Source: an uncultured Verrucomicrobiota bacterium | GTDB taxonomy: Bacteria > Verrucomicrobiota > Verrucomicrobiia > Verrucomicrobiales > Verrucomicrobiaceae | Length of the DNA: 64,000 nt | Assembly (NCBI GenBank): GCA_903848465.1 | Contig: CAINGK010000070.1 | Span: forward strand, 1-64,000 | Reading direction: 5' to 3' | In this document: positions 14,826 through 24,525 of the stretch, in pieces | Numbering within the stretch: position 1 is the first letter of the stretch | How the letters are laid out: the number at the start of each line of letters is the position of its first letter | Notes under the pieces: model-generated | The model's database searches: none | What the model saw: the letters and a program-made list of their open reading frames with translations, nothing else | What the model was told of the DNA's origin: nothing | Program-made: the position numbers and the translations under genes

Positions 14826-16157
14826 ATGAGTGGAACCCGCACCCTCGTTCATCTCCTTAGTGTCGCCATGCTCCTGCTCTGGGGCGGCGTGCTGCTGTAC
14901 TTTTACATCAGCGGTCGTCTGGCCAATTACCTGCCACCGGACGGCATCTTCCGCCCCATGGTGCTGGTGTCCGGCATCGGCCTCGTGGTGCTGGGCCTCT
15001 TCAACCTCCTGACGATGGGTACCGAGGACGCTGGCTGCGAAGGCCATGACCACGGCCACTCCCACGATGACCATGATCATGACCACGATCACAAGGATTG
15101 CGGTCACGACCATGCGCACAAGCATGGCGACTGCGGGCATGATCACAGCCATGACCATGAGCACAAAGACGGTGCATGCGGTCACGATCACAGCCACGAT
15201 CACGACCATGACCACGGCACCTGCGATCATGATCATGACCACAAGGACTGCGGTCACGACCACTCGCACGATCACGCCAAGAAAGCCGGATGCTGCGGCC
15301 ATGACCACGGGCACCACCACGCCCACAGTCACGAGGGCCACGCGCACGGCATTCTCGAAGAAAGCTCCTGGGGGGGGCGCATCGCCGTGTTGCTCATTCT
15401 TGCCGCACCGCTCTCCTGGGCCGCGCTTTCCACGCCAGACCGCTACAGCGCGAATGCCATCGTGAACAAGGGCCTCTACGACCCCAATTACACGGACACC
15501 TCGCGTGCTGAGCAGTTCTCGCTGCAAAACAAGCCCAAGACTGCCGTGAAGGCCGCAGCCACCACGACGGCGGTGGTCACCGCTGAAAAGGTGGCGGATC
15601 TCCCGCCTGCCAAGGCGACCCCTGCGGCGCCCGCAAAGCCCGCTTCACCACCGCCTGCAGGCGTCGCCGCAGCCTCAGCGGCCAATGCGGAAACCAAGAC
15701 GCCGCCGAAGAACATCCCGCCGCCCGCGCAGGCTTCCAAGAGCTACGGCACTTTCTCCCTCGCCGACCTCAAAGCCCAGGTGCCGATGAGTAAGGACGGC
15801 AACTTCATCCTCGAAGTGCCTGAGCTCTACTACACCGGCGGTGATGTCGAAGTGCAGAAGGTACTGACCGGTCAGATGGTCGAGACCGTGGCGCAGATCC
15901 TGCCGGAGAAAGTGAACAACGCCGACGGGCACAGGCTGCGCATCTTCCGCATGCTGGTCCAATGTTGCGCCGCCGACGCCCGCCCGTATTCCGTGCCCGT
16001 CGATTTCGGCAAGAAAGCCCCCGAGTTCAAAGACATGACCTGGGTCAAAGTCGTCGGCAAAATGGGGTATAAAAAAGAAGGCACCCAAACCGTCCCCATC
16101 ATTGAGGCCACCAAGGTGGAGGAAACGACTGCGCCGGATAATGCGATGATTTACTGA
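14826..16157 (+). CDS. DUF1980 membrane protein with a 105-residue His-rich insert
   Basis: 443 residues. Two N-terminal membrane segments (about 8-28 and 45-64) are followed by residues 71-175 with 39 His and 8 Cys, mostly HDH and CGHDH units. A third membrane segment (RIAVLLILAAPLSWAAL) follows, then an Ala/Pro-rich linker (about 230-300) and a conserved C-terminal DUF1980 domain (FILEVPELYYTGGDVEVQKVLTGQMVETV, RMLVQCCAADARPYSVPVDF). Most relatives have a far shorter loop, as I recall the family. The insert should bind many divalent ions. It is the second gene of a two-gene operon with the permease, which it may feed or sense for. Confidence 0.88.
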   Translation: MSGTRTLVHLLSVAMLLLWGGVLLYFYISGRLANYLPPDGIFRPMVLVSGIGLVVLGLFNLLTMGTEDAGCEGHDHGHSHDDHDHDHDHKDCGHDHAHKHGDCGHDHSHDHEHKDGACGHDHSHDHDHDHGTCDHDHDHKDCGHDHSHDHAKKAGCCGHDHGHHHAHSHEGHAHGILEESSWGGRIAVLLILAAPLSWAALSTPDRYSANAIVNKGLYDPNYTDTSRAEQFSLQNKPKTAVKAAATTTAVVTAEKVADLPPAKATPAAPAKPASPPPAGVAAASAANAETKTPPKNIPPPAQASKSYGTFSLADLKAQVPMSKDGNFILEVPELYYTGGDVEVQKVLTGQMVETVAQILPEKVNNADGHRLRIFRMLVQCCAADARPYSVPVDFGKKAPEFKDMTWVKVVGKMGYKKEGTQTVPIIEATKVEETTAPDNAMIY

Positions 16158-16292
16158 GTGGGGGGGGGCTGGGTGGCGCTCGATAGATATAGCACTTTGT
16201 GCGATTTGATTGCCTGCTTGGCTCATCACATCGTGCAGACCAAAGTGTATCCCCTCTCCCCGCCAATGAAGCGAAGATAGACTGCCGCAGGG

Positions 16293-16366
16293 CGAACGCA
16301 GTGAGTCAAAGGCCGGATGAGGGGGCATCCCATGCTAGCGAAGGGTTCCCGTCGTCCCCTCACCCC
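16293..16366 (-). repeat. Dispersed repeat family 2, reverse copy
   Basis: Inverted copy of the element at 9708-9774: a 21-base block at 16293-16313 and TCCCCTCACCCC at 16355-16366 match exactly. It occupies the 444-base gap 16158-16601, which contains no supportable gene. Confidence 0.7.
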
Positions 16367-16489
16367 AACCCTCTCCCCGGAGAAAATATTTGCTGGCGTC
16401 GTGAGTCTGGGCGGGGAGAGGGAGAGCCGCTTTAGCTGCCCTGGATTGATTGGATGCACAGTCCATAAACCAAGCACGCGTGAGTGTTC

Positions 16490-16558
16490 TGGAGCTTTCG
16501 TGTGCCTGGGGACGTACGAAAGCGCCGGAGGACCGGCGCACGGCAAGACGCTTTCGCG
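16490..16558. repeat. Dispersed palindromic (REP-like) element, family 1, copy 2
   Basis: Shares an identical 21-base core (16521-16541) with 371-391. GCGCCGG 16522-16528 and CCGGCGC 16533-16539 form a stem with loop AGGA; an outer arm CGAAAGCG 16517-16524 / CGCTTTCG 16549-16556 gives an alternative or extended hairpin. It sits just downstream of two convergent genes, a usual place for REP elements. Confidence 0.75.
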
Positions 16559-16601
16559 CCTGCCCCCCCCCTGCGCAAATGGCGCGCGCTGGCAAATTCC
16601 A

Positions 16602-19600
16602 TCACTTCTTCTCCGCGCTCTCAGGCTTGGGCACGATCTGCACCTTGAGTTTGTCACGGGTGTTCTTGAGCCAACTGGCTTGGAACTCGGCGGCCTTCTG
16701 TTTCTTGAGCTCGGCCACCACTTCATCCTTGATCTGCGAGGCAGGTTTCGACTGCTGACGCTCTCCGTCAAATTTCAGGATGAACCAGAGTGTGCCCAGA
16801 TCTAGCACCGCGCTCAGCTCTCCTGGCTTTAGCTTTGCCAGGGGTTCGGCAAGAGCGGGGCTGAGAATGGCGGTGCTCGCCCAGTCCATTTTTCCACCGT
16901 CAGCCGCACGACCGTCTGCGGAGAATTTCTTGGCCAGCGCACCAAAGTCCTGCCCCGCCTTGAGCTTGGCGTGAATGTCTTGGGCGAGCTTGTACTGGGT
17001 GTCGTTTTCCCGGTTCGCGTCATACTTCGGGATGGAGAGTGTTCTTATCTGCACCTGCCGCACCGGTGCCTCGGCAGTCCTGAGCTCCAGCGCATGCTGA
17101 ATTTCCGCCTCGGTGGGTGGCGGGGCCAGCTCGTTGAGCTTTTTCATTATGAGTTGCACGATGAGCGTCCTTTCGCGCTTTTTGCGGTATTCTTCCATGG
17201 TGGCCCCCTCCATGAGCACCGCCCGTTCAAAGCGTGCCTTATCACCTTTATAATCCCGCTTGGCGGTCTGGCGTAAGTCGGCATCCACTGCCGACCTGGG
17301 AAGTGTGTTGCCCATAGCCTTGAAGGCGGCCACGTAGATCTCCAACTCGATTGTGTCCTTCAGCGCCGCCTGCTCGGTCTCAGCCAGTTGGGCATTCCGC
17401 TCTGCCGTCGTGGCATCTGGCTTGAGAGGATTGGCTTTGATTCGCGCTGCCACGGACTTCTCCAGTTCCTCCCGGCTGATCTCCGTGCCGCCAACCAGCG
17501 CCGCCACTTTGGCAGGGTCCACCGCTTTGCCATCCTTGCCTTTGGGCATCAGCTTGTCCTTGAGCCAGGCGGATAAGGCATCATCCCAGAGCCGGTCCAT
17601 GGCGGATGCCAGGGCCTCAGCCAGCGGCCGACCCGGATCGCGCCGGAGTTCCGTGACAAAGGTTTGGATGCTGGGATTGACCTTCCCGTTGCTCTTTGAT
17701 TCGAACTTCCCGAAGACCTCTTCGAACAGCTCCACTTCCTCCTGCGCGCCGGAGCGGATTTTTTCCAACAGGGCGGTGATTTCGCCACGCTGACGCTCGG
17801 AGACATTGTGCGCCAGCAGCCCCCAGTCCTTGCGGAAATCCTGTGCCGCCAGCTTCGCCTGCGCCAATTGCCTGAATTTACCGGCGGCGGCAGGCAGTGT
17901 CATGTCCAGCAGTACCGAGGCCAGGTAGCAGCCGACCGGGCCGAGCTGCGGATCTGCGAGCACATGGTTCAGAATGCTGCCCGCATATTCCGTGCGGCCA
18001 TTCATGCTGTAAAATACCTCCCGCGCCAGCAGCCAGGGCCAAGTGTCATCCCCTGCCAGAGCGTCAGTGAGGAACAAAGCGTATTGGGAGATAATGGAGC
18101 CGGAGAGCTTGGTTTCCACGGGCTTGTCAGGAGCGTTCGGCACAAAATAGTCACTCTCAGACGAGGAAAAGATGGCGTTGTACACTTGCGCCCCGCCTAC
18201 GCTCAGACTGCGCGCGAGTTCATACGCTGCGTGGGAACGCGGGGGGATGGTCTCCGGCTTGGCGGGGGGCGACATGCCAAAGCCTCCTTGGAGAAAGCCT
18301 GCCGTCAGGAAGCCGGCCCACGAGGCCAGCGCCTCTTTCCCTTCATAGGCATTCACCAAACCAGCCGACTCCGCCTCCATCTCCCGTGTAGCGCGGTCCA
18401 AGGCCCCAACTGCTGTGGTGACGGTGAAACGGGAAAATCCTGTGTGACCCTTCCCCCACGTGCCAATCGTGATCTCCCTCACGCGACCCGTGGCAGTGTC
18501 AATGACCACGGAGGATTCATTACCTCCGGGAGTCGGCGGACTTTGCATGAGGAAGCGCCCATCTCGGTTCTGCTGCAGGGCCGCATACTTTAGGCTGATC
18601 AACAGCGCTGCCGCTGGTGTCATGGTCAGGGCCAGCTTGGAGGTGGCGTTCTCAACCGCTGGTTTGAAACTGCCCCCAAAATTGGTGTTGCCAAGAGTAA
18701 CACCGTCCTTGGGTTCATTCGTTTCGAATTTCACAAAGTAATCCCACGCCAAGCCCTTGCCCGCTGGCGTATGCATCCACTGCTTCACACGCCCCTCCTG
18801 CATTGAAAATAATCCAGTCATGGCTTCCTGAGCATAATGCAGGGCCAGCCGACGTGGATTTAGCTTACCAGCGGCATCGTCGGTCACAGTCACCGTCAGG
18901 TGTGCCCCATGCTGCGAATTGTAGATCAGTTCCAGATCCTGCCTGCCGCCTTCCTTGGGTAAGTTGCTCAGCTTCAGCAGCAGATCCTCACTGCCCGTGC
19001 TGAAGATCTCATTGGCCCATGCCGAGGCCTGCAGCAGGGCTTTTTGGTTGTCATTGAGCGCCACCGCGAGCTTGGGGGCCTCCGGCATTTCCACCAGGTC
19101 GATCTTGAGATTCATCTCCGGTTGGTCCGCTTGGCGTGGCGTCGCTGCCGCTTTGTAAGAAGTGTAGCGCGCGCTCTGCAGCAGCAGGTTTTCGATCTCC
19201 TTCAACCGCCCGGACAGGAAGGGCTGCCCCGGTACCAGCCCCAGGTATTGCATCACCTCGGCATCGGAGTCGCGCTTCAAACCGGTGAATTCGACTTTGT
19301 CGAGAATCGCAGTCGGCCCCTCGGACAGAATCTTGACCAGCAACGCGGCGGTGCGTGCGGAGTCGTCACGCACAATATCGGACTGCACCTTCGCCTGCAT
19401 CAATCCATGCTGCTCCATGATCTTGAGCACGGCCCGTTTCAACTCACCGGGCCTAGTGGCATCCAGCGGCGCGGGCTTGCCCTGCTGCCATTCGATTTTC
19501 GGTTTTTTGGAAGAGTTCGTTTTCTGTTTGTCCTGGTCGGTGGCTGTTTTCTCCGCCGTGGTGAGTTTCTGGATGATCAGCTCAGGCTTGATGGATTTGG

Positions 19601-20018
19601 CACCGCTGACGGTCACGGTGCCCGCAGTGTAGCGCGGCCCCTCCACAATCTCATAGACGAGGCGGTCCGGGTTGGCTTCCAGACGGCCCTCCTTCACCAC
19701 GACGCTGGGAAACCCTGCGCGCTGGTAGCCACGCTCCAAGGATATGCGAGTGACATTCAGAAAGTCCGCCAAGGGCGCAGCGGGGTGCGCCGCCAGCAAC
19801 CAGTCCCCGTGAGCGCGCAGCGCATGGCTGAGTTCGTCAGCCGAAAAGGTTTGGTTTCCTTCAAACATCAGTCGCTTGGTACTGCCAAGCTGGCCCACCT
19901 TGCGCCCTGCGGGTTCGGCACTCGCCATCGACTTTGGAAAAGGCACGACATCGCAGAATGCCTCAGCGGGAAGCATGAAGAGAAAGAGGCCGAGGGGCAG
20001 TGCCCGAAGGGTTGTCAT
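16602..20018 (-). CDS. POTRA-domain protein fused to SurA-like parvulin isomerase
   Basis: A secreted 1138-residue protein (signal FLFMLPAEAFC). Residues about 45-290 contain POTRA-like repeats (STKRLMFEGNQTFSADEL, AGTVTVSGAKSIKPELI, ILDKVEFTGLKRDSDAEV) as in BamA and TamA. The middle 300-830 is unrecognised, with no evident beta-barrel. From about 845 a SurA-type chaperone region begins (LVGGTEISREELEKSVAARI), followed by a parvulin domain at about 985-1085 (QVQIRTLSIPKYD, AKKFSADGRAADGGKMDW, LKPGELSAVLDLGTLWFILK). A role in folding or insertion of outer-membrane proteins is inferred. It is divergent from the Gfo/Idh/MocA gene. Confidence 0.82.
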   Translation of the reverse strand: MTTLRALPLGLFLFMLPAEAFCDVVPFPKSMASAEPAGRKVGQLGSTKRLMFEGNQTFSADELSHALRAHGDWLLAAHPAAPLADFLNVTRISLERGYQRAGFPSVVVKEGRLEANPDRLVYEIVEGPRYTAGTVTVSGAKSIKPELIIQKLTTAEKTATDQDKQKTNSSKKPKIEWQQGKPAPLDATRPGELKRAVLKIMEQHGLMQAKVQSDIVRDDSARTAALLVKILSEGPTAILDKVEFTGLKRDSDAEVMQYLGLVPGQPFLSGRLKEIENLLLQSARYTSYKAAATPRQADQPEMNLKIDLVEMPEAPKLAVALNDNQKALLQASAWANEIFSTGSEDLLLKLSNLPKEGGRQDLELIYNSQHGAHLTVTVTDDAAGKLNPRRLALHYAQEAMTGLFSMQEGRVKQWMHTPAGKGLAWDYFVKFETNEPKDGVTLGNTNFGGSFKPAVENATSKLALTMTPAAALLISLKYAALQQNRDGRFLMQSPPTPGGNESSVVIDTATGRVREITIGTWGKGHTGFSRFTVTTAVGALDRATREMEAESAGLVNAYEGKEALASWAGFLTAGFLQGGFGMSPPAKPETIPPRSHAAYELARSLSVGGAQVYNAIFSSSESDYFVPNAPDKPVETKLSGSIISQYALFLTDALAGDDTWPWLLAREVFYSMNGRTEYAGSILNHVLADPQLGPVGCYLASVLLDMTLPAAAGKFRQLAQAKLAAQDFRKDWGLLAHNVSERQRGEITALLEKIRSGAQEEVELFEEVFGKFESKSNGKVNPSIQTFVTELRRDPGRPLAEALASAMDRLWDDALSAWLKDKLMPKGKDGKAVDPAKVAALVGGTEISREELEKSVAARIKANPLKPDATTAERNAQLAETEQAALKDTIELEIYVAAFKAMGNTLPRSAVDADLRQTAKRDYKGDKARFERAVLMEGATMEEYRKKRERTLIVQLIMKKLNELAPPPTEAEIQHALELRTAEAPVRQVQIRTLSIPKYDANRENDTQYKLAQDIHAKLKAGQDFGALAKKFSADGRAADGGKMDWASTAILSPALAEPLAKLKPGELSAVLDLGTLWFILKFDGERQQSKPASQIKDEVVAELKKQKAAEFQASWLKNTRDKLKVQIVPKPESAEKK

Positions 20019-20315
20019 AATGGGAAGCGCTTGAAGAATGCTGAACTGCTACTGCGGCACGATAATAGGCAGGCAGCAACTCAGCCTGCAAGGCTGCGAA
20101 TCGTTCCACGGACTTTTTCTTCTTATAGTTGTTGGTTGTGAGAATGAGGACAGGCCACCCTCTTGATTTCATGGCAGCAAGCAGACGATCCAACGGTGTC
20201 CAAACATCCAAACCAAAAAAGTACGCCCAGCGGCATGCCACAAACGGAGCATTCCGCGTAAAGCCGCTTGAACGGCTGGCGTTATTGGTCAGGCATGCTT
20301 TCATCGCCGCCAACC
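20019..20315. other. Divergent intergenic region
   Basis: Separates the POTRA-parvulin gene (reverse) from a Tat-exported oxidoreductase (forward), so it should carry both promoters. I see an A-rich tract (CCAAACCAAAAAAG) near 20210 and a short hairpin AGCCG/CGGCT near 20262-20276. A reverse 116-residue ORF overlaps it but looks like chance. Confidence 0.4.
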
Positions 20316-21626
20316 ATGACCTCCCGCCGCCATTTTCTCTCCGCCAGTACCGCCGCGTTTGCCGCTTCGTCGTTTCACATCTTCGGCGCTGATCCGGCGA
20401 AGAAGTACCGCACGGCTTTGATCGGGACTGGGTGGTGGGGCATGAACATCCTGAAGGAGGCGCTGGCTTCCGGCCGCATCAAGGTCTGCGCCTTGTGCGA
20501 TGTACATGAAGACGTGGCTTCCAACGCCGCTGACACGATCAACGGCCTCTCTGGCGACGACCCGAAGACCTACAAGGACTACCGCGAACTTCTTGAGAAA
20601 GAGAAGCCGGAGATCGTCATCATCGCTACGCCGGACCACTGGCATGCGCTGCAGACGATTGCTGCGTGCAAAGCGGGCGCTCACATCTACGTCGAAAAGC
20701 CCACCGGGCACACCATCAACGAAAGCAAGGCGATGGTGAAAGCTGCGCGTGAGGCTGGCGTCGTCGTGCAGGTCGGTCTGCACCGCCGCATCGGCCCGCA
20801 TCACGTCGAGGCGATGAATTTCCTCAAATCCGGTGCCGTGGGCAAGGTCGGCATGGTGCGAGCCTTTGCCGACAGCCGAGGTGGCCCCGAGCAGCCAAAG
20901 CCGAACAGCCAGGTGCCCGAAGGCATGGACTGGGACATGTGGTGCGGCCCGGCGCCGATGCGCCCGTTCAACTCCAAGCTGCACCCCGGCGGCTGGCGCA
21001 ATTTTCTCGACTACGCCAATGGCACCATGGCCGACTGGGGGGTACACTGGCTGGACCAGATCATGCTCTGGAGCGGCGAGAAAGGGCCGAAGAAAATCTT
21101 CTGCACCGGCGGGCGGCCCATTGCCGGACCCGCGGTGCTCAATGACAAGGAGCAGACCACCGATGCCCCGGATCATCAGGTGGCCACGTTTGAATTTGAG
21201 CAGTTTACCGCCGTGTGGGAGCACCGCAAGTTCGCCGAGAACAACAACGAGAAGCACAAGATCGGCTGCTACTTCTACGGTGAGAAGGGCGTGCTGCACA
21301 TCGGCTGGCGCGACGGCTGGACCTTCTACCCCGTGAATCCTAAAGACGGCGAAAAGCACGGTAACCACCAGCTTCAGGAACCCGATGGTCATAACATCGC
21401 CCTGCTCTGGGCCGACTTCATCGACGCCATCGAAAAGAAAAAGCAGCCCATCGCTGACGTCGAGAGCGCCCACCGGTCCACCTGCCTACCCCTGCTCGGC
21501 ATGCTCAGCTACAAAGCGGGCCGCAGTATCCAGTGGGACCCGGAGAAGGAACTCATCATCGGGGATGAGGAAGCCAGCAAGCTGATGCAGCGGGAGTACC
21601 GCAAGCCGTGGCTTTATCCGGTTTAA
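20316..21626 (+). CDS. Gfo/Idh/MocA oxidoreductase, Tat-exported
   Basis: 436 residues from MTSRRHFLSAS; this start is preferred to the upstream TTG because it begins a twin-arginine signal peptide. The Rossmann motif is LIGTGWWGMNILKEA near residue 35, then IIATPDHWHALQTI and the family lysine in IYVEKPTGHT near 130. The C-terminal domain has DWDMWCGPAPMRPFN and ADWGVHWLDQI, typical of the exported planctomycete/verrucomicrobial subgroup. Such proteins oxidise or rearrange sugars with tightly bound NAD(P); substrate unknown. It stands alone, about 110 bases ahead of the PEP carboxylase gene. Confidence 0.92.
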   Translation: MTSRRHFLSASTAAFAASSFHIFGADPAKKYRTALIGTGWWGMNILKEALASGRIKVCALCDVHEDVASNAADTINGLSGDDPKTYKDYRELLEKEKPEIVIIATPDHWHALQTIAACKAGAHIYVEKPTGHTINESKAMVKAAREAGVVVQVGLHRRIGPHHVEAMNFLKSGAVGKVGMVRAFADSRGGPEQPKPNSQVPEGMDWDMWCGPAPMRPFNSKLHPGGWRNFLDYANGTMADWGVHWLDQIMLWSGEKGPKKIFCTGGRPIAGPAVLNDKEQTTDAPDHQVATFEFEQFTAVWEHRKFAENNNEKHKIGCYFYGEKGVLHIGWRDGWTFYPVNPKDGEKHGNHQLQEPDGHNIALLWADFIDAIEKKKQPIADVESAHRSTCLPLLGMLSYKAGRSIQWDPEKELIIGDEEASKLMQREYRKPWLYPV

Positions 21627-21738
21627 AAGCGGACAATCAGGCGATTGGTGCTTGATCTTGTCATTTCCTGCGGCTTTCAACACGGCTCTTGGTGAATCAG
21701 GCATCCTTCCTGCTTTATTCCCCAAGCTACCCCCAGCC

Positions 21739-24492
21739 ATGTCCGAAACTCCTCCGCAAAACCTCCGCAACCACGGCTTTCAGCTTCTCGAAGACGACCT
21801 ACGCTACCTCATGGAGGCCTTCTCCGCTGTGCTGCAGCAGCTTGGCGAACCCGAATTGGCCGCCAGCCTCCCATGGATCGGCACCGGTGTGCCGCAAAAA
21901 ACCAATCGCTCCCTTGGGCAGGCGTACTCCATCGCTTTTCAGTTGCTCAATGTCGTCGAGGAGCGCGCCGCTTCGCAAATCCGCCGTCTGCGCGAGAAAA
22001 AAAGTGGACCCGAGGCCGAGAAGGGCCTGTGGGCGGACAATCTGAAGCAACTGCGCACCCTCGGCCTGAATGAGGCCGACATCCTCGCGGCGCTGCGCGA
22101 TGTGTGCGTGGAGCCTGTGCTGACCGCGCACCCCACGGAGGCGAAACGCGAGACGGTGCGCGAGCTGCACCGCGAGATTTACAGTCTCATGAACCGGCAT
22201 GAGAACCCTGCTTTCACGCCGCGCGAGCAGGCACGCCTGCAAAGCCAGCTCCGCACCCAGCTCGAAAACCTCTGGCGTACGGGGGAAATCCACGTCACGC
22301 GCCCGAGCATTGAGGCCGAGCTGCAAAACGCGCTGCACTATCTGCGCGATGTGTTTCCCGAGGCGCTCACTCGTGCGCACGTTCATCTGCGTGAGGCCTG
22401 GCAGGCCGCTGGGTATGACGTGGAAAAAATTGATTCCCTGCCCTCCTTGATCCGCTTCGGATCCTGGATCGGCGGAGACCGCGATGGGCATCCCTTCGTC
22501 ACGGCAGATGTCACCCGCCATGCTCTGAAGGTCATGCGCAAGAACGCCCTGCGGGTGCAGCGCCGTGCGCTCGAAGCTCTCGCCTTCCATTTACCGCTTA
22601 GCTCGCTGTTCCAGATCACTCCACCTCAACTCACGGAACTGATAGCAACCCTCAGCACTCAGCTCAAAACCGAGCCGGACGTTGATCTCGCCAACATCCT
22701 GGAACGCAACAAAGAGGAGCCTTGGCGCGCCGCTGTCTATCTTATGCACGCGAAGGTCGTTCTCGCCAGTGGGAAGCCTTCCTCGCCTGTCGCTTATGTG
22801 CAGCCAGAGGAACTGCGTGCCGACATTGACGTCCTCGCGCAAACCTTGCTCGATGTCGGGTCCAAGGCCGTCGTCGAAGAGCAGATCGTGCCCTTCCGGC
22901 GCAATCTCACCGCATTCGGTTTCCACTCCGCCTTGCTCGATGTGCGGCAGAATTCGGCCTTCCATGAAAAGGCGCTCGATCAGCTCCTGCGTGCCGCCGG
23001 TCTGCTTGACGGCGGTTCATTCATCGACTGGAGCATCGAGAAAAAGCGTGCCCTGCTTGACCGTGAGCTCATTTCTCCGCGCCCTTTCCTCTCTCCTGGC
23101 ATCTCCGCCGGACCAGAAGCAGACACCGTGCTCGACTGCTACCGCGTCCTGGCCGACCACCGCGCCAAGTATGGCAATGCGGGTCTCGGTTCCCTCATCA
23201 TCTCAATGACTCGCTGCGTCGAGGACATGCTCGTTGTCTTTATTCTTGCCCGTGAAGCGGGGCTCATGGCGTGGAGTGAGGAAGGACTGGTGTGCCCCCT
23301 GCCCGTCGTGCCTTTGTTTGAAACCATGGGCGATCTCGAATCCGGCCCAGGCATCGTCGAAGCCTTCCTTTCTCATCCCGTCGCCAAGCGCAGCCTCCTT
23401 GCCCAGAGCAAGGGTGGTACACCCGTATTCCAGATGATGGTCGGCTACTCCGACTCCAACAAGGACTGCGGCATCGTGGCTAGTCAGTGTGCTCTGCATC
23501 GTGCGCAACGTGAGCTTTCCAGCACCATACAGAGTCATGGCGTGCGCCCGATCTTCTTCCATGGACGTGGCGGCACCGTCGGACGTGGAGCGGGTCCCAC
23601 GCATTGGTTCATGGAGGCGCTGCCACACGGCTCCCTCAGCGGCGGCATGCGCATGACCGAGCAGGGCGAGACCATCGCGCAAAAATACGCGCACATTGGC
23701 TCTGCTGTTTACAATGCCGAGCTGCTCATGGCCTCCACCACAGCAGCCACCGCCCGCCATCGCAGCACCGAATCCAGCGCGCATCCTGCGCTGGAGCCAC
23801 TCTTTGACAAACTCGCCGCCGACAGCCGTGATGCCTATCGTGCCTTCCTGCACGCACCTGACTTCATGAAGTTCTACCGTCAGGCCACGCCGATCGATGC
23901 TCTAGAAAACTCCCGTATCGGCTCCCGCCCAGCCCGCCGTACCGGCCAGGCCTCGCTTGACGATCTGCGCGCCATTCCCTGGGTCTTTTCGTGGACGCAG
24001 TCACGCTTCTATCTCCCCGGCTGGTTCGGTGCAGGCAGCGCTTTGACAAAACTCAAGACCGACGATCCGAAGAGCTACGAGACACTGGCCGCCGCCATCC
24101 CCGGCTCTGCATTCCTGCGCTACGTCCTGACCAACATCGAAAGTTCCCTCGTCAGCGCCAACACCGACCTCATGCGTGCCTACGCCGATCTGGTCGAAGA
24201 CACCGCCGTGCGCGACCGCTTCCTCGGCACCATCCTCAGTGAGTATGAGGCCACCCGTGCCATCATCGACGACCTCTTCCATGGCACCTTCGAAGTGCGT
24301 CGCCCGCGCCTTGCCTACACCCTGAACATTCGTGAAGAACCTCTCAAGGTGCTGCACCTTCAGCAGATCGCCCTGCTGCGTGAATGGCGTGGACTCACGG
24401 CTGCTGGTAAGACGGAGGCTGCGGATGCGATGGTTTCGGATTTGCTGATTTCGATCAATGCGATTGCGTCGGGGCTGCGGACGACGGGCTAA
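21739..24492 (+). CDS. ppc: Phosphoenolpyruvate carboxylase
   Basis: Converts PEP and bicarbonate to oxaloacetate to refill the citric acid cycle. 917 residues from MSETPPQNLRNHG; the frame is open 87 bases further upstream but that part lacks similarity. Signatures are VLTAHPTEAKRE (catalytic His) near residue 141, GSWIGGDRDGHPFVT near 240, MMVGYSDSNKD near 572, FFHGRGGTVGRG near 620 and MTEQGETI. The C-terminus ends LRTTG instead of the usual QNTG-type end, a mild departure. Length is normal for bacterial PEPC. Convergent with the propeller gene across 33 bases. Confidence 0.96.
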   Translation: MSETPPQNLRNHGFQLLEDDLRYLMEAFSAVLQQLGEPELAASLPWIGTGVPQKTNRSLGQAYSIAFQLLNVVEERAASQIRRLREKKSGPEAEKGLWADNLKQLRTLGLNEADILAALRDVCVEPVLTAHPTEAKRETVRELHREIYSLMNRHENPAFTPREQARLQSQLRTQLENLWRTGEIHVTRPSIEAELQNALHYLRDVFPEALTRAHVHLREAWQAAGYDVEKIDSLPSLIRFGSWIGGDRDGHPFVTADVTRHALKVMRKNALRVQRRALEALAFHLPLSSLFQITPPQLTELIATLSTQLKTEPDVDLANILERNKEEPWRAAVYLMHAKVVLASGKPSSPVAYVQPEELRADIDVLAQTLLDVGSKAVVEEQIVPFRRNLTAFGFHSALLDVRQNSAFHEKALDQLLRAAGLLDGGSFIDWSIEKKRALLDRELISPRPFLSPGISAGPEADTVLDCYRVLADHRAKYGNAGLGSLIISMTRCVEDMLVVFILAREAGLMAWSEEGLVCPLPVVPLFETMGDLESGPGIVEAFLSHPVAKRSLLAQSKGGTPVFQMMVGYSDSNKDCGIVASQCALHRAQRELSSTIQSHGVRPIFFHGRGGTVGRGAGPTHWFMEALPHGSLSGGMRMTEQGETIAQKYAHIGSAVYNAELLMASTTAATARHRSTESSAHPALEPLFDKLAADSRDAYRAFLHAPDFMKFYRQATPIDALENSRIGSRPARRTGQASLDDLRAIPWVFSWTQSRFYLPGWFGAGSALTKLKTDDPKSYETLAAAIPGSAFLRYVLTNIESSLVSANTDLMRAYADLVEDTAVRDRFLGTILSEYEATRAIIDDLFHGTFEVRRPRLAYTLNIREEPLKVLHLQQIALLREWRGLTAAGKTEAADAMVSDLLISINAIASGLRTTG

Positions 24493-24525
24493 AACATGGT
24501 CGGATTTCCAAGCTTTGCGCCGAGG

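Noticed and set aside
14199-15527. Reverse ORF of 442 residues rich in Val, Met and His
   Set aside because: Antisense of the permease and His-rich genes; low complexity arises from the His-coding region.
19963-20313. Reverse ORF of 116 residues overlapping the start of the POTRA-parvulin gene
   Set aside because: It overlaps the signal peptide region in another frame and shows no conserved pattern or ribosome binding site.
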